Of a stretch of DNA of 64,000 nt, positions 44,985 through 56,719 are shown one piece after another. A program made the translations under genes and the position numbers. A model generated the notes under the pieces. The model did not search any database, had not been told where the DNA came from, and saw nothing but the letters and a program-made list of their open reading frames with translations. The stretch is from contig NC_053501.1 in the NCBI RefSeq assembly GCF_905171775.1, positions 17,559,754-17,623,753 on the forward strand, in the 5' to 3' direction. How positions within the stretch are numbered: position 1 is the first letter of the stretch; the number at the start of each line of letters is the position of its first letter. The DNA is from Rana temporaria. Taxonomy: Eukaryota; Chordata; Amphibia; Anura; Ranidae.

Positions 44985-46165
44985 CAGTATTTTCTACCTT
45001 ATAGGAGGTTATGTTGGAAGATATGATCTCGCCATAGTGGGTGCAATCAGAAAAGCAGAGGGAAGGTCAGGAGAAGAGTATTTTCTACCTTATGGAGGTT
45101 CGAGGTATGGTATCCTGGCGGTGGGCATAATCACAAAGGTAGAGAGAAAGTCAGGAGAAGAGTAGTTTCTACCTTATGGAGGGACATGTTGGAGGTGTGA
45201 TATCTTGGTGGTGGGCATGATCAGAAAGGTAGAGAAGGTAGGGAGAAGAGTAGTTTCCACCTAATGAAGGACCATGTGGAGGGTGTGATATCCCAGTGGT
45301 GGGTATAATTGGGAAAAGTAGAGAAGACGGTAGGGAGAAAAGTAATTTCTACTTAATGGAAACTCATGTTGGAGGTGTGATATTACGATGGTGAGTGTAA
45401 TCAGAAGGCAGAGAGAAGAGTAGTTTCTACTTTATGGAGGGTCATGTTGGAGGTGTGATATCTTGGTGGTGGGCATGATCAGAAAAGTAGAGAGAAGGTC
45501 AGGAGAAGAGTAGTTTCCACCTAATGAAGGACCATGTGGAAGGTGTGATATCCCAGTGGTGGATATAGCTGAAAAAGTAGACAGAAGGTAGAGGGAAGAG
45601 TAGTTTCTGCTTTATGGAAACTCATATTGGAGGTGTGATTTTCTGGTGGTGAGTGTAATCAGAAAAGTAGAGAGAAGGTCAGGAGAAAAGTAGTTTCTAC
45701 TTTATGGATGGTCATGTTGGAGGTGTGATATCTTGGTGGTGGGCATAATCAGAAAAGTAGAAGGTCAGGAGAATAGTAGTTTCTACCTAATGAAGGACCA
45801 TGTGGAAGGTGTGATATCCCAGTGTTGGGTATAATTGGAATAGTAGGGAGAAGAGTAGTTTCTACTTTATGGAAAATCACGTTGGAGGTGAGATTTTTCC
45901 GAGGGTAAGTGTAATCAGAAAGGCAGAGAGAAGGTCAGGACTCAGGAGAAGAGAATTTTCTACCTAATTGAGGATCATGTTGGAAGTGTGATATCCTGGT
46001 GGCGGGTGTAATCAGAAAAGTAGAGGATAGGTCAGGAAAAGAGAATTTGCTACCTTATTTAGGGTCATGTTGGAAAATGTGATCTCCCCGTGGTGGGTTT
46101 AATCAGAAAGATCGGGACAAGGTCAGGAAAAGAGTAGTATCTACTTCATGGAGGGTCGTAGAAAA
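44985..46165. repeat. ~90-bp tandem array
   Basis: Units contain gtagtttctacctaatgaag, gaccatgtggaaggtgtgat, atcccagtggtgggtata and agaaaagtagagagaaggtc, spaced about 88-100 bp, about a dozen copies. A detached copy sits at 49620-49765. Confidence 0.9.
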
Positions 46166-46419
46166 GGAGTTGACGCCTCACTACCCAATAAAAGAGCAAC
46201 TTACCACACACCTCACCCGGTCTTAGTTATAGCCCATCAGTGTTCAAAGACCATCACATTAAATTAATTCAACAATTGACCCATTTCAAACCCAGAAGAT
46301 TCATCCTGCTACCAAAAACTTATAGCAGAAGAACCACGAACATGTGGGGGACAATCCCTGGAATCAGAGTTTTAATCACTCAACAACAACAAAAATGATA
46401 GCTTAATGTGAAAAAAAAG
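46166..46419. other. No feature seen
   Basis: Unique-looking DNA between the array and a transposon. Confidence 0.35.
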
Positions 46420-46927
46420 TACCGTATTTATCTGCGCACCCCTAATCTAGAAGGGAAATTCCTGGAAAAAAAATGAATTACTTACAGTTTTGGTGTCTTG
46501 CCCGGCGTCCATCGGCGGCCTTGTTCGGTCCGGCGTCCGTTTGCGGCCTGGCGCGGGGTCCGTCCAGCCTTTCCGTCTGCGGCTTCCTCGCGGCGTCCGT
46601 CCAGGTGTCCGTCTGCGGCTTCCTTGCAGGGTTCGTCCAGGTGTCCTTCTGCGAGTTCCGTCCAGTCCTCCATCCGCACGTTGCCCGGGGTTGCGGCGGT
46701 GTTCATTTTTGAATTAGGCGCCGAGAGGAGCCGGATTTCCGGTTTGTTCGGCTCCTCTCGCGTGGCTGCGGGCATAGCCGAGTGCACAGTACACTCGGAT
46801 CGGCTAGGCGCCTAATTCAAAAAACAAACACTGCTGCAACAGTATCGGCGTATATATCGCGTAACCCATGAATTTCCCCTGATTTTAAGGGGAAAAAAGT
46901 GCGCGGTATACGCCGATAAATACGGTA
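46420..46927. mobile_element. taccgtatttat...cggta element (copy 3)
   Basis: Left taccgtatttatctgcgc, right atacgccgataaatacggta; inner inverted pair cgagaggagccg / cggctcctctcg. Tandem cgtccgtctgcggcttcct words give overlapping open frames. Confidence 0.85.
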
Positions 46928-46997
46928 ACTTTTTCTGTTTTATTTCATTTATAAAGCACCCTCCTCTTTGAGGAAACCTTTGGGTTCAGCATGCAAT

Positions 46998-47202
46998 GCT
47001 GGGTTCACACATATGCAAATTGGATGCGGGCTTCCCCTGTTCACACGTGTCTGTGGTGGCCACGGAAAAAGGGTTCGGTGGCTCTTCGGTTCTGGTTCAG
47101 GTGCAAATTCAGGCTAAAATTCCGACCTGAATTACACCTGAACCGGTGTATAGGAATGCACTGGATCCCAGGCATGAACCCACGGCCACACATGTGTGAA
47201 CC
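46998..47202. mobile_element. Short hairpin MITE (tgctgggttcacacatatg)
   Basis: Left tgctgggttcacacatatg is inverted as acatgtgtgaacccggcct; the middle holds gttcaggtgcaaattcaggc / gacctgaattacacctgaac. Confidence 0.65.
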
Positions 47203-47512
47203 CGGCCTACAGCACTCAGCAGCAACAGAAATGTTAGCTTCTCACCATAAGGTGCACCCAATTGGGCTTTGCTTGTGCTTTCGCTGCACGTTTAGAACAG
47301 CCCATTCATTTAATAAACAGTGTAAGGATGTTTTTTCCACCGTGGTGCACGATTTGGTTTCCAGGAACGTTTGTGCATTTGCCAGAAGTGTGGGGGTGCC
47401 AGTGAGAAATAATGGTACCTGTGTGTGTCTGCAGAGCGTTTTCATGCCGTGCCGGAAAATGCTACATTTTTTGCATGCTCCTGCAACCGCACCTGGTGTG
47501 AGCAAGCTCTAA

Positions 47513-47857
47513 TGCCGCGTACACACGATCGGAAATTCCGACAAGAAAAAACATGGATTTTTTTCCGACGTCATTTTGGCTCAAACTTGTGTTGCATACA
47601 CACGGTCACACAAAATGCCAACCGCCAAGAACGCGGTGACGTACAACACTACAACGAGCCGAGAAAAATTAAGTTCAATGATTCCGAGCATGTGTGTTTT
47701 TTTTGCACGTTGGAATTGCATACAGACGATCAGAGTTTCCGACAAGAACTTTTCCCGTCGGAAAATTTGAGAACCAGCTCTCAAATTCTTGTTGTCGGAA
47801 ATTCCGACAGAAAAAGTCAGATGGAGCCTACACACATTCGGAAGTGTGTACGCGGCA
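47513..47857. mobile_element. tgccgcgtacacacgat MITE
   Basis: Ends tgccgcgtacacacgatcgg and ttcggaagtgtgtacgcggca; inner ggaaattccgacaag is inverted. Same class as 41608-42440. Confidence 0.75.
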
Positions 47858-48358
47858 TCAGGGAATCTGTAGATCAAAAGAGTGTTAAAAAGATACAGTC
47901 CAGTTTCTTAAATAATACATTTTATGTTCACATCCTGGATATAAAGAATTCTCAGTTCACCTGCATTTGTTACCAATTCCCTGGCCTCCTTATCAGCTAG
48001 AGGAAGATGCACCACTGCACCCAGCAAGTCTTCGGAAAGCAAAGGGCGAAATCCAGTTATTGGCAGGCAGTGAGCTTACCCTTGGAGAGGGTCAGTTTTT
48101 ATAACCAGATACCCCTCACTCCAAATCCACTGATTGGGGTACCACAATGCCCAGCGGGTCTTTCTCTATGATAGAAAAAAAAGGAGCTTTAGATCTCTTT
48201 TACATATGCAGGAACGCTTACTGCACTCTGAACAGTGATCCACTGTGGATCACTTTTCTAGGATGGTATAACAGTTCATGACAGGCATTCAGGAGGCACT
48301 ATTTACTTACCTCTGACATCACTGTGGGAGAGATCTACCTAAAAGGGGCCTAACACCT
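47858..48358. other. No feature seen
   Basis: Unique-looking; several weak donor-like words but no supported exon. Confidence 0.35.
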
Positions 48359-48590
48359 AGGGGTTGATTTACTAAAGGCTCTGCATTTTGTAAAGCAGTT
48401 GCTTCAGAGCTTAGTAAATGAGCAGGAGCTCTACTGACTTTCATCTTCCAATCATGTGCAAGCAAAAAAGCAGATTTTTTATTTTCCTAGCATGTGATTG
48501 GGTATACTTTGCAAAGTGAAGTTGTACCTAATTTACTAAGCTCTGGAGCAACTGCAAGTCTATTTACCTTTAATATATCGCCCTCTAGTG
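48359..48590. repeat. Palindromic ttgatttactaaaggctct repeat
   Basis: The two ends are near-inverse (ggttgatttactaaagg; cctttaatatatcg), with gcttagtaaatg / aatttactaagctctgg inside. I recall it as common in frogs. Confidence 0.6.
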
Positions 48591-48706
48591 TCGCTACCTG
48601 CTGTTCCAGACACTATTCTGGTACAGAGACACCTAGTGGTAAAAGTGGCTAACTGCATCTGCCTACACTGACATGTTTTTTTTTTTGTTTGTTTTTTTGT
48701 GCTTAA

Positions 48707-49466
48707 AGTGGAAGCAAAGGCAAAACCCAACACTAAACCTACTCTCAGCTACATTCTAAGCCTAATCTTTCTAGCCATGTAAAGCAAAATTCGCTATACT
48801 TACCTTCTGCAGGCACTCTGGTCCAGTCTCCAGTGGTGTCCTATGTGTACAGGATACAACTAGGAAATGCCTGGGAAGTGACTTCACCCATAGAGTTATT
48901 ATGGGGCTTCCGTTGTCAACCGTCTCTCTTACACAGGCCTGCACACTGAAGCTGCCGCTGACAGCTCAGAAGCGGGAATGGCTGCAGAACTGGTAAGTAT
49001 AGAAACTAGGCATAGAAGGTGAGGATGAAGGAAAAAAGCTGGGACAGCCGCACTCCAAAAAAACTCCTCCTTTAATTAAAAATCACAAAATACATGCCAC
49101 AGCAAAAAACAGCACAACAAAAGAAAAGCTGACGTTTCGCACTATGCCTTAGTGCTTCTTCATAACTAGCTATGAAGAAGCACTAAGGCATAGTGCGAAA
49201 CGTCAGCTTTTCTTTTGTTGTGCTGTTTTTTGCTGTGGCATGTATTTTGTGATTTTTAATTAAAGGAGGAGTTTTTTTGGAGTGCGGCTGTCCCAGCTTT
49301 TTTCCTTCATCCTAACCTGCATTTTGATTGCACCGCCTGCACCCTTGGCTCAGACCACAGGAATCAGATTACCTGGTTCTCTTTGAGCGGTTACCCACTC
49401 TCTCTAGGCATAGAAGGTGGCTGAGAGTAGGTTTAGAGTTAGATGGGTTTTGACTTTACTTCCACT
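48707..49466. mobile_element. TTAA-flanked MITE (agtggaag ends) with a nested insertion
   Basis: Ends agtggaagcaaaggcaaaac and gttttgactttacttccact, TTAA at 48703-48706 and 49467-49470. The inner ctactctcagct... is inverted as ggctgagagtagg. Interrupted by 49022-49403. Confidence 0.85.
49022..49403. mobile_element. Fold-back retroelement-like insertion with perfect 143-bp arms
   Basis: Arms 49022-49164 and 49171-49313 are exact reverse complements by eye, with a 6-base loop. The right arm continues 90 bp further. The insert is flanked by 16-bp direct repeats ctaggcatagaaggtg (49006-49021, 49404-49419). Long duplications suggest target-primed reverse transcription (Penelope or LINE type) with 5' inversion. 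No poly(A) tail seen. Confidence 0.85.
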
Positions 49467-49619
49467 TTAAGTTGTGGGACTGCGCAAAGGATTTGGCTTG
49501 CGGTTGCAGAGTAGCTCCATTGAACGCAATGGTCACGTTTGACAGGCGGTGCTGCCATGCCATGTCTACATCCTTTTCAGGCTGTATTGTTAGGATTCAG
49601 GGGCTCAACTACCTGTTCG

Positions 49620-49765
49620 AAGTAGAGAGAAGGTCAGGAAAACTGTATAGCATTTTTTAGCTTATGGAGGGTCATGTTGGAGATGTGATATCCCAATGGG
49701 AGGGGGTGTAATCGGAGAGATAGAGAGAAGGCCAGGAGAAGAGCATATTCTACCTTTTAGGGTGT
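49620..49765. repeat. Detached copy of the 44985-46165 array unit
   Basis: cttatggagggtcatgttgg, agatgtgatatccca and agagagaaggccaggagaag match array units 3.5 kb away. Confidence 0.8.
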
Positions 49766-49796
49766 TATGTCCCTTTTTTTTACTCTTGCAATCACT

Positions 49797-49865
49797 GTAT
49801 CCTGAACTGCGTCCTGAAGAAGCCCAACGGCGAAAAATGCATTGATGCATTCGGGTTCTCATCAT
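49797..49865 (+). ncRNA. Hammerhead-ribozyme-like motif (Penelope-type), tentative
   Basis: CTGAAGA (49814-49820) and GAAA (49832-49835) bracket a small stem gcc-caac-ggc; GAAA is followed by the inverted pair aatgcat / atgcatt and then tc; gaac before and gttc after can close stem I. One extra A follows CTGAAGA compared with the textbook core. Hammerheads of this sort occur in Penelope-like retroelements. Activity is unproven. Confidence 0.35.
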
Positions 49866-50184
49866 ATATTATGTACCCATATGTATGATTTATGTTTGCA
49901 CTGTATCTCATGTATGTGTCTTTTTCTATTAAAATTATTTTTATATATCTCTATTGTTTACTGTGCCGTTAAAGTCCGAACAGGGTTTACCTTTGGGTTC
50001 CTTTTTTGCTCTTAATCCGAGGTTCCTCTGTACATAAAATCTGGCCTGTTAGTGGGCCCTGAGGACAAAGTTGATGACCACTGCTCTAGATCCTTGTTAG
50101 AGAGCAATGCGATTAGTATACTCTTACTGGGGTCAGACAATTCGGAGTTAAGCCAGCCAGTGAGATGCTGTAGTTGTGCAGCTA

Positions 50185-50231
<47 letters not shown>

Positions 50232-50333
50232 AGGTTAGGTAGTGCTAACCCTCCTGAATCCTTTGACTATTACAAGATTTCAAGTTTAATATGAGAGGTC
50301 TGCTTCCTCCAAATCAAAGCACAAAATATAGTA
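49866..50333. repeat. AT-rich repeat tail and (AAT)n at 50182-50230
   Basis: 49866-50020 is AT-rich and probably belongs with the motif on its left; gtgggccctgaggacaaagt at 50050 resembles a hAT right end; then about 16 AAT units. Confidence 0.6.
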
Positions 50334-51391
50334 TTACATAAAAAGATATATATGAATAGGCAGCCATGTCAGTGCATTATGGAGAGCATATAAAAGTTGG
50401 GGGCCCCAGATCATTTTTATCAAGTTACAGCATCCAACCACTGCCAACGGTAACTTGACCCAACTAGCTGTTTTTTGTTGAAACACATGAATCAGGGGGT
50501 TAATATTCAGCTTGACATAACTATCAGCAGCGCTGTATCCTGGCCTAGGCCAACAAGGCCCAGGCCTAGGGCAGCATGGAAAGAATCCCCATAAAGCGGC
50601 CGCACTGCTTCTGGTATGCAGGCGGCCGGCATTCTGCAACTGTGGGGGGGGGGGGGGGGGGGGGTTCTGCTGCACCATTGGCATGGTTATATCTTCTAAG
50701 TCCTCTCCATAAAATTATCAGAAATTTGTGCTTAAAGTAGAACTATAGGCTACACTTTATTTTTAATTTTGGATAGATTAAGGGGGGGTTATAATAGCCC
50801 CTGTCAGTTTAATTTTTACCATCCCCGTCCCATTGCAGAAATTTCCCTTCACTTCCTACCCCATAGCCAAACAGGAAGTGAGAGGAAATCTATGCAAATT
50901 AAGGGAATTCATTGCCCCCCCCAACCGGCCCTCAGAACTAGTGTCCCCACTCAATTCTTTTAGGGCGGGTCTTGAACAGAAAGGGGCGTGCCCTTGCCAG
51001 GAAGGGGTGTGTCGTATTTAAATTAGGGGGTGCACGAGTTTAGTCAGGCCTAGGGCAGCACAAAACCTAAATACACCTCTGCTAATTTGGGATGTACAAC
51101 TATGCCTAGATCTCGAAAAGTCTCCACTACTTTAATCTGTTCTGCCACCCGAGGCATGGGTAAGTCCATTGGATCCAGGCGTAAAAGCCTGGATTTGTCC
51201 CAATTTTTCTGGAAGCCAGAGAAGGACCCAAACCTGTGTAGCAATACCATGAGATATGACAAAGAATTGGAGGTGTCCCCCATAAAAAGGAGAGCATCGT
51301 CCGCATATAAAGCCATTTTACCCCCTTCTTAAACCAATGATGTTCGAGTTCCCTGAATAGCCGCCACCAGAGGTTCAATGACCAGAGCAAA
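50334..51391 (-). pseudogene. L1/Tx1-like LINE reverse transcriptase fragment, split by a MITE
   Basis: On the minus strand 51391-51084 reads FALVIEPLVAAIQGT, a stop, then KMALYADDALLFMGDTSN and FGSFSGFQKNWDKSRLL. YADD is the reverse transcriptase catalytic box, and the spacing to F(G)SFSG and NWDKS is that of L1/Tx1 elements. After HPKLA the frame is broken by 50528-51083 and resumes as DSYVKLNINPLIHVFQQKTA, then KLPLAVVGCCNLIKMIW, down to 50334. The endonuclease and N-terminal reverse transcriptase parts are missing; the upstream side is cut by a Tc1 relic. Dead copy. Confidence 0.85.
50528..51083. mobile_element. hAT-like MITE inserted in the LINE
   Basis: Ends cagcgctgtatcctgg and, inverted, cagaggtgtatttagg; subterminal aggcctagggcagca occurs at both ends. 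The body (50725-50955) matches the repeat at 31930-32360. No clean 8-bp duplication. Confidence 0.65.
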
Positions 51392-51652
51392 ACGCACATG
51401 AACTTTAATGGCATCCCAGTCTTAGTCCGTAGGGTTCAGTATTGAGTTGGCCCACTCTTTGCAGGTATAACAGCTTCAACTCTTCTGGGAAGGCTGTACA
51501 CAAGGTTTAGGAGTGTGTCTTGAAGAGTTGAAGCTGTTATAGCTGTAAAGGATGGGTCAACTCAATATTGAACTCTATGGACTAAGACTTGGATGCCATT
51601 AAAGTTCATGTAAAGGCAGGTGTCCCAATACTTTTGACAATGTAGCGTATAT
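51391..51652. mobile_element. Tc1-like solo hairpin (both ends, no interior)
   Basis: catgaactttaatggcatcc...aacagcttcaactcttctgg is followed after a short gap by its inverse, ending gtgtcccaatacttttgacaatgta. The transposase is completely deleted. The empty site cccagtcttagtccg is intact here. Confidence 0.85.
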
Positions 51653-51659
51653 AGCGGGG

Positions 51660-52189
51660 TGTATATATAAAAATACCATAGATAGATAAAGGTGAGGGTA
51701 GTCAGATAGGAAGGTTTCTAAGAATTTGCAGCACAATCATCCATGCAATTAATATGGAGGAAAAGTAGCGATTGGCAGGGAACACCCATCCAGGCCAGCT
51801 GTATCTTCCCCTGAGACAGAGGGAGGAATACTTCCCATTGTAGAATGTCTATGTGTCTGTGTGAGGAGTCATTGTGGTTGCCATTGTGTTGCAATGCTGA
51901 CTTGTTTTTTTTCTGATGAAAGCCATAAAATGAACACAAACTAAACTCTGCAACTTCTGCATTCATTTATACTGTGACATGTCGCCACCTAGTGGTAGAT
52001 TTTCTGAACTGCAGGAAAACCAAAAATGTAACATATTGCAGCTTTTTATGGCGGTTGCTTTCGTTTCATCCCCCCCCCCCCCCCTTATTTTTACCTAGTT
52101 ATCTGGGCAGTAACACACTTACCATTCTAGGGTGGCTTCACTCTTTGAAACAGCTTTGTCAGCCTGTGGAGAGGGTGGTGTTAGATTGC
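51660..52189. other. Unassigned; fragment related to 23450-23862
   Basis: A C-run at 52070-52084, followed by words shared with 23530-23650. No gene supported. Confidence 0.35.
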
Positions 52190-52645
52190 GCCACATATTT
52201 ATATGGACTACATTACATTGGTGAAGAGCACATTACCTGGGAGCAGGTAAATGACATGGGAACAAGGCACGTTACATGGGGGCAGTGAACCTTACATGAG
52301 AGCAGGGTAAATTACATGGGAGCATGACACATTACATAAGAGTAGGGCACCTTAAAGAGAAGAAGGGCACATTGCATGAGAGCATGGAACAGTACATGAG
52401 AGCAGGGGAGCAGTAGGGCACATTACATTGGAACATTTCACATTATAGGGCACACAGCAGGGCACATTACAAGGGGCAGGGCACATTGCATGAGAGCATG
52501 GAACATTACGTGACAGAAGGGCACATTACATGAAAGCAGGGCACATGACATGGGAACAGAGCACATTACATGGAGGCAGTGTAGATTACACAGGGGCAGG
52601 GCACATTACATGGAGGAAGGGTAGATTACACAGGGCAGGGCATTA
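52190..52645. repeat. ~22-bp minisatellite
   Basis: Units of gcacattacatgggagcagg type, irregular, about 20 copies, ending where a MITE begins. Confidence 0.85.
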
Positions 52646-52651
52646 CATGTA

Positions 52652-53314
52652 TCTCTGAGTTCCGACGGTCGGATCTATGCTCCTGATTCATAGAATCAGG
52701 TTCCGCATAGATCTCCCTTAGATCCGACAGGTGTAAGTGACTTGCACCGTCGGATCTTAGGCTGCAATCTCCCGCTGGCCGCTAGGTGGCGTTTCGTTTT
52801 TTGTACGCGAATATGCAAATGAGGAGTTCCGCCGATTCAGAAACTAACGCCCGCCGCTTTTTTTTTACGTCGCTTGCGTTCGGCTTTTTCCGGCGTATAG
52901 TTACCCCTGCTATGTGAGGGGTATCCTATGTTAAGTATGGCCGTCGTTACCGCGCCGAGTTTTGAATTTTTACGTCGTTTGCGCAAGTCAATTCAGAATA
53001 TGGCCGACGCAAGTTACGCTCACGCCGAAACCAATGACGTCCTAGCGACGTCATTTGGAGCAATGCACGCTGGGAAAAATTGCGGACCGCGCATGCGCTG
53101 TTGGATCGGCGCGGGGACGCGCCTGATTTAAATTGTAGACCCCCCCTAGCCGCGGAATTTGAATTCCGCCGGGGGATTTAGGATACGCTGCCGCAAGTTT
53201 TGAGGTAAGTGCTTTCTGAATACAGCACTAACCTTTAAAAACTTGCACCGGCGGATCATAAATCGGATAGATTACGCGGATCTAAAGATCCGCTAATCTA
53301 TCTGAATCTACCCC
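52652..53314. mobile_element. Harbinger-like MITE, left end lost (copy H)
   Basis: Starts inside the opening hairpin (gtatctctgagttccgacgg), core ctatgttaagtatggccgtc and cgcatgcgctgttgg, ends ctatctgaatctacccc. Confidence 0.85.
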
Positions 53315-54720
53315 ATTGACTTTAAAAGGGAGCACATTTTTTCAGGTTCTCCAATAATAAAAATCGATGGGACCAAAAACACTTGATCATACCCCAAATA
53401 AGCCCCTGTATGGCACTTTGTGCTTTAAAATGTATGAAAAAAATATATGCGATAAAGTCAAGTGTGAATAGGGCTTAGACTTTTGATTGCGGTTCTCTGC
53501 TTTTACAAGACATGCAAGGCAAAACAGCTGGCCATCTCCTCACTTATCCATCTGTAGCACGTTCCTAGACATGTTCCTAGGAAAGCCAAGTACATTTAGT
53601 TCTTTTGGCGCCACTGTTATCAATGGTGCAGTTCAAAATTTCATTGGGCTGTTCTGAGCTCCACTAGCTGCAGGTTTGATGGTTTCCCCTTGCCATCTGA
53701 AGGTTTCCAGAATGTAGTGGAACCTGAATAATTATGTCGTCTCAGCCAATCCCTGCGGGAAGGTGACCAGGAGTGGTGCATAAATAGTTTTGAGCCTGAT
53801 GTAGCTCTGTTCTTATCCAGGAGGATAAGTTCTCAGCCTGAGAGGGTTGCTGCCCTTCTGTCCCACAGCTGCCTGGAAGCACTGCATGCTTGGACTACAC
53901 AGCTTAAATAAGCTGGGTGTGCGCCAGAACATTCGTGCGCAGTCCCGGCGGACGAGCATGACTATATTTACATACAACGCGAATATTTGTGCACCCAGAT
54001 AAGGCTCCTGCACATATGTGGCGAAGCCGCATGCGCCATGGCCCACAAACAAACTGATTAAGTCCAGCGGTGCTTCTGCAAATGCATTTTCGCCACGAAT
54101 CATATGCCATCATACAGGTAAAAAACAGCCAGGCATAAGCAAGAAAAATAAGTACACTTTGCAAACAGCCACAGCTAGCCCAAAACTCCCCCGTATGGTC
54201 ACTGCACACAGTGGTCCAGCCTTTAGCTAGCTTGACTGATTGTTACAATCACTGGGACATCCCAAAATAATAAAGGGGTTTCACTTACCCATCCGGGCGC
54301 AGGGCCCAATCTTCACCATTTCACGGCGGGTTCCTGTCACTTGGACCTTCAAGGACTGGGTACCCTTTTCATGTTTAGGGTCCACTCCCTTGGACCTGTA
54401 CACCACCCTGCAGGAAATGCCTTAGCGCTGTTGCGTCCGGGATTTCCACTTTGCAGGGTCCATCGCCTGGAGGCCGCAATACAGGCAAAACCTCGTAGGA
54501 TCTTGAGTCTTCTTTGCGAGGCTTGGGTACCATTTATTCAAGCATAAAAGTCTGTGTCAAATGAATCCGATCGGTCAATCCCTTGATTCATTTTGGAACC
54601 ATTTGTGGGACTAGAGACCTGGAGCTCAGAGAGCTCAAACAAATCATGTCATCCACCTTGCAGACACTGGTAAAAACCGAAAGTACTTCCTGTATGGGAG
54701 AGGTTATATAGGGGATCACT
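53315..54720. repeat. Probable long dispersed repeat, unclassified
   Basis: Segments such as ggggtttcacttacccatcc and cacttggaccttcaaggactg look like frog repeat sequence from memory; 54725-54830 (agtatagcccagcaggtaat, ctctgtgtcccatgatgt) likewise. Overlapping frames on both strands at 53813-54230 lack known domains. An LTR or DIRS-type origin is possible but unproven. Confidence 0.35.
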
Positions 54721-54830
54721 TCCTGTCTGAAGACCTTTGGTCTACCAGTGTCCATTCACCTGGAGATGGAGTATAGCCCAGCAGGTAATGAATATTAGCC
54801 TGACTCTGTGTCCCATGATGTATGAAAAAT

Positions 54831-55980
54831 ATATATATATTTCTTTTAAAGGCTTTGATTACGTTGTGGTGTGTGGCCATCCCTTTTCCTTCATCTGTAT
54901 ATTCACGGTAGCAATACAGGGCGAACACCTACAGCCCTCAGCAGCTCATCAATTGCCTGAGCGTTGTGCACATTATGATTGGACTATATAGTATTTTACC
55001 TTTTATTGTAGCGGTTTTATTATAGAACGTTTATACTTTTAGTCCCATTTTTTGTCCCATGCAAAATTCAATACCAATTGCATTATTCCTCATAAGTGAA
55101 AAAGGTAAATGTGAAGATACAACCGTATTCTCTGTTGGTCTAATGTAGCAAGACAGAAAATAATGATCCAAATTTCAGAGAAAGCAGACTTCCAAAAATA
55201 TTCTTTATTAATTAAAAATATATAGGCAAAACATACAATGAGTGTATTCTTCACATAACATGAATCTGGCATGATAAATTTACAAAGACATTTGGGAAAG
55301 ACATAGAACAAGATGTAAAAAAATAAAATATAAAATACTCAGCTTTCAGTTACAACATGTAAAAATAAAATCTGCAGAGTTACTCCAAACATTAGATTAA
55401 GTATTGATGTGAAATAGAAGGTCTAATGTTAATGTGCAATGAAAGAGAAAATTCAAAAGCCAAATCCACCCAAAGTTGATATTTCACTGTTGGATGGGTA
55501 TTGGAGGTTTTGGAGCCCTGCCAGATGCGCACATCCCTCCAGGCCTCCCACAAGCAGATTTGTTCAATTGATGTTGCTGGCGTGTTGAAAGTGATATTAA
55601 CGGATATTTTTTTTTCTCTAAAATTATAAAGGAGGTTATACTTAGCTGCTCTGTGCAACGATATTGCTCGGATATTACCTCCCCTTTGGCGGTCCCCCTA
55701 CCAGTGATGTCCATTCCTTTTTAATGCCCCTTTAAAACAAGCCAAATGGTATGGTGAGCACTGGTGTGACATGCATGTGTGCGTTATTTTTGTGCAATAG
55801 TATGCCTTGAATGGGATGTCCTATGCACTTCCATGTAGCTACTGCACCTTTTTTGGTGTATGCCGACTTTGGGGGTTCCATTAGGAAAAAATGGCACCAC
55901 AATCACAATGGGAAGAGAGGTGTGAATGGGGTCTAAGATTCAGCAATGGTACTCTTCAAGGGGGTGCTACAAAACACAAA
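54831..55980. other. AT-rich, no feature supported
   Basis: Includes an AT microsatellite-like tract at 54828-54841. Short open frames are AT-rich and unconvincing. Confidence 0.35.
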
Positions 55981-56719
55981 GGCCCAGATTCTCGTCCGAG
56001 TTACGGCAGCGTATCTCCAGATACGCCGTCGTAACTCTGAGTCTGAGCCGTCGTATCTTGGCGCCTGATTCAAAGAATCAGATACGTCAGAATTTGTATA
56101 AGATACGACCGGCGTAAGTCTCCTACGCCGTCGTATCTTAAATGCACATTTACGCTGGCCGCTAGGGGCGTGTACGCTGATTTACGCCTAGAAATATGTA
56201 AATCAGCTAGATACACAAATTCACGAACGTACGCCCGACCGTCGCATTACAGATACGCCGTTTACGTTAGGCTTTTCCCGGCGTAAAGTTACCCCTGCTA
56301 TATGAGGCGTAGATGAGGCGTACCAATGTTAAGTATGGATGTCGGGCCAGCTTAGAGATTTTTCGGTCAATCACGTCGTTTGCGTAAGTCGTTCGCGAAT
56401 AGGGCTGTGCGCAATTTACGTTCACGTCGAAAGCATTGGATTTTTGCGGGTTAATTTGGAGCATGCGCACTGGGATACTTTCACGGACGGCGCATGCGCT
56501 GTTCGGAGAAAGCGTCATTTACGTCACCACACATTAACATAATACACGCCAACATCTTCCACATTTGAATTAGGCGGGCTTACGCCGGCCTATTTACGCT
56601 ACGCCGCCGCAACTTTGCTTTGAGAATTCTGCACCTGCCTCTCAAAGTTGCGGAGGCGTAACGTAAATAGGATACGTTACGCCCGCCCAAAGATGCGCGC
56701 GTCTACGTGAATCCGGGCC
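55981..56719. mobile_element. Harbinger-like MITE, complete (copy I)
   Basis: Ends ggcccagattctcg and cgtgaatccgggcc, flanked by AAA (55978-55980, 56720-56722). Opening hairpin gcgtatctccagatacgc. Very similar to copy C throughout. Confidence 0.9.
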
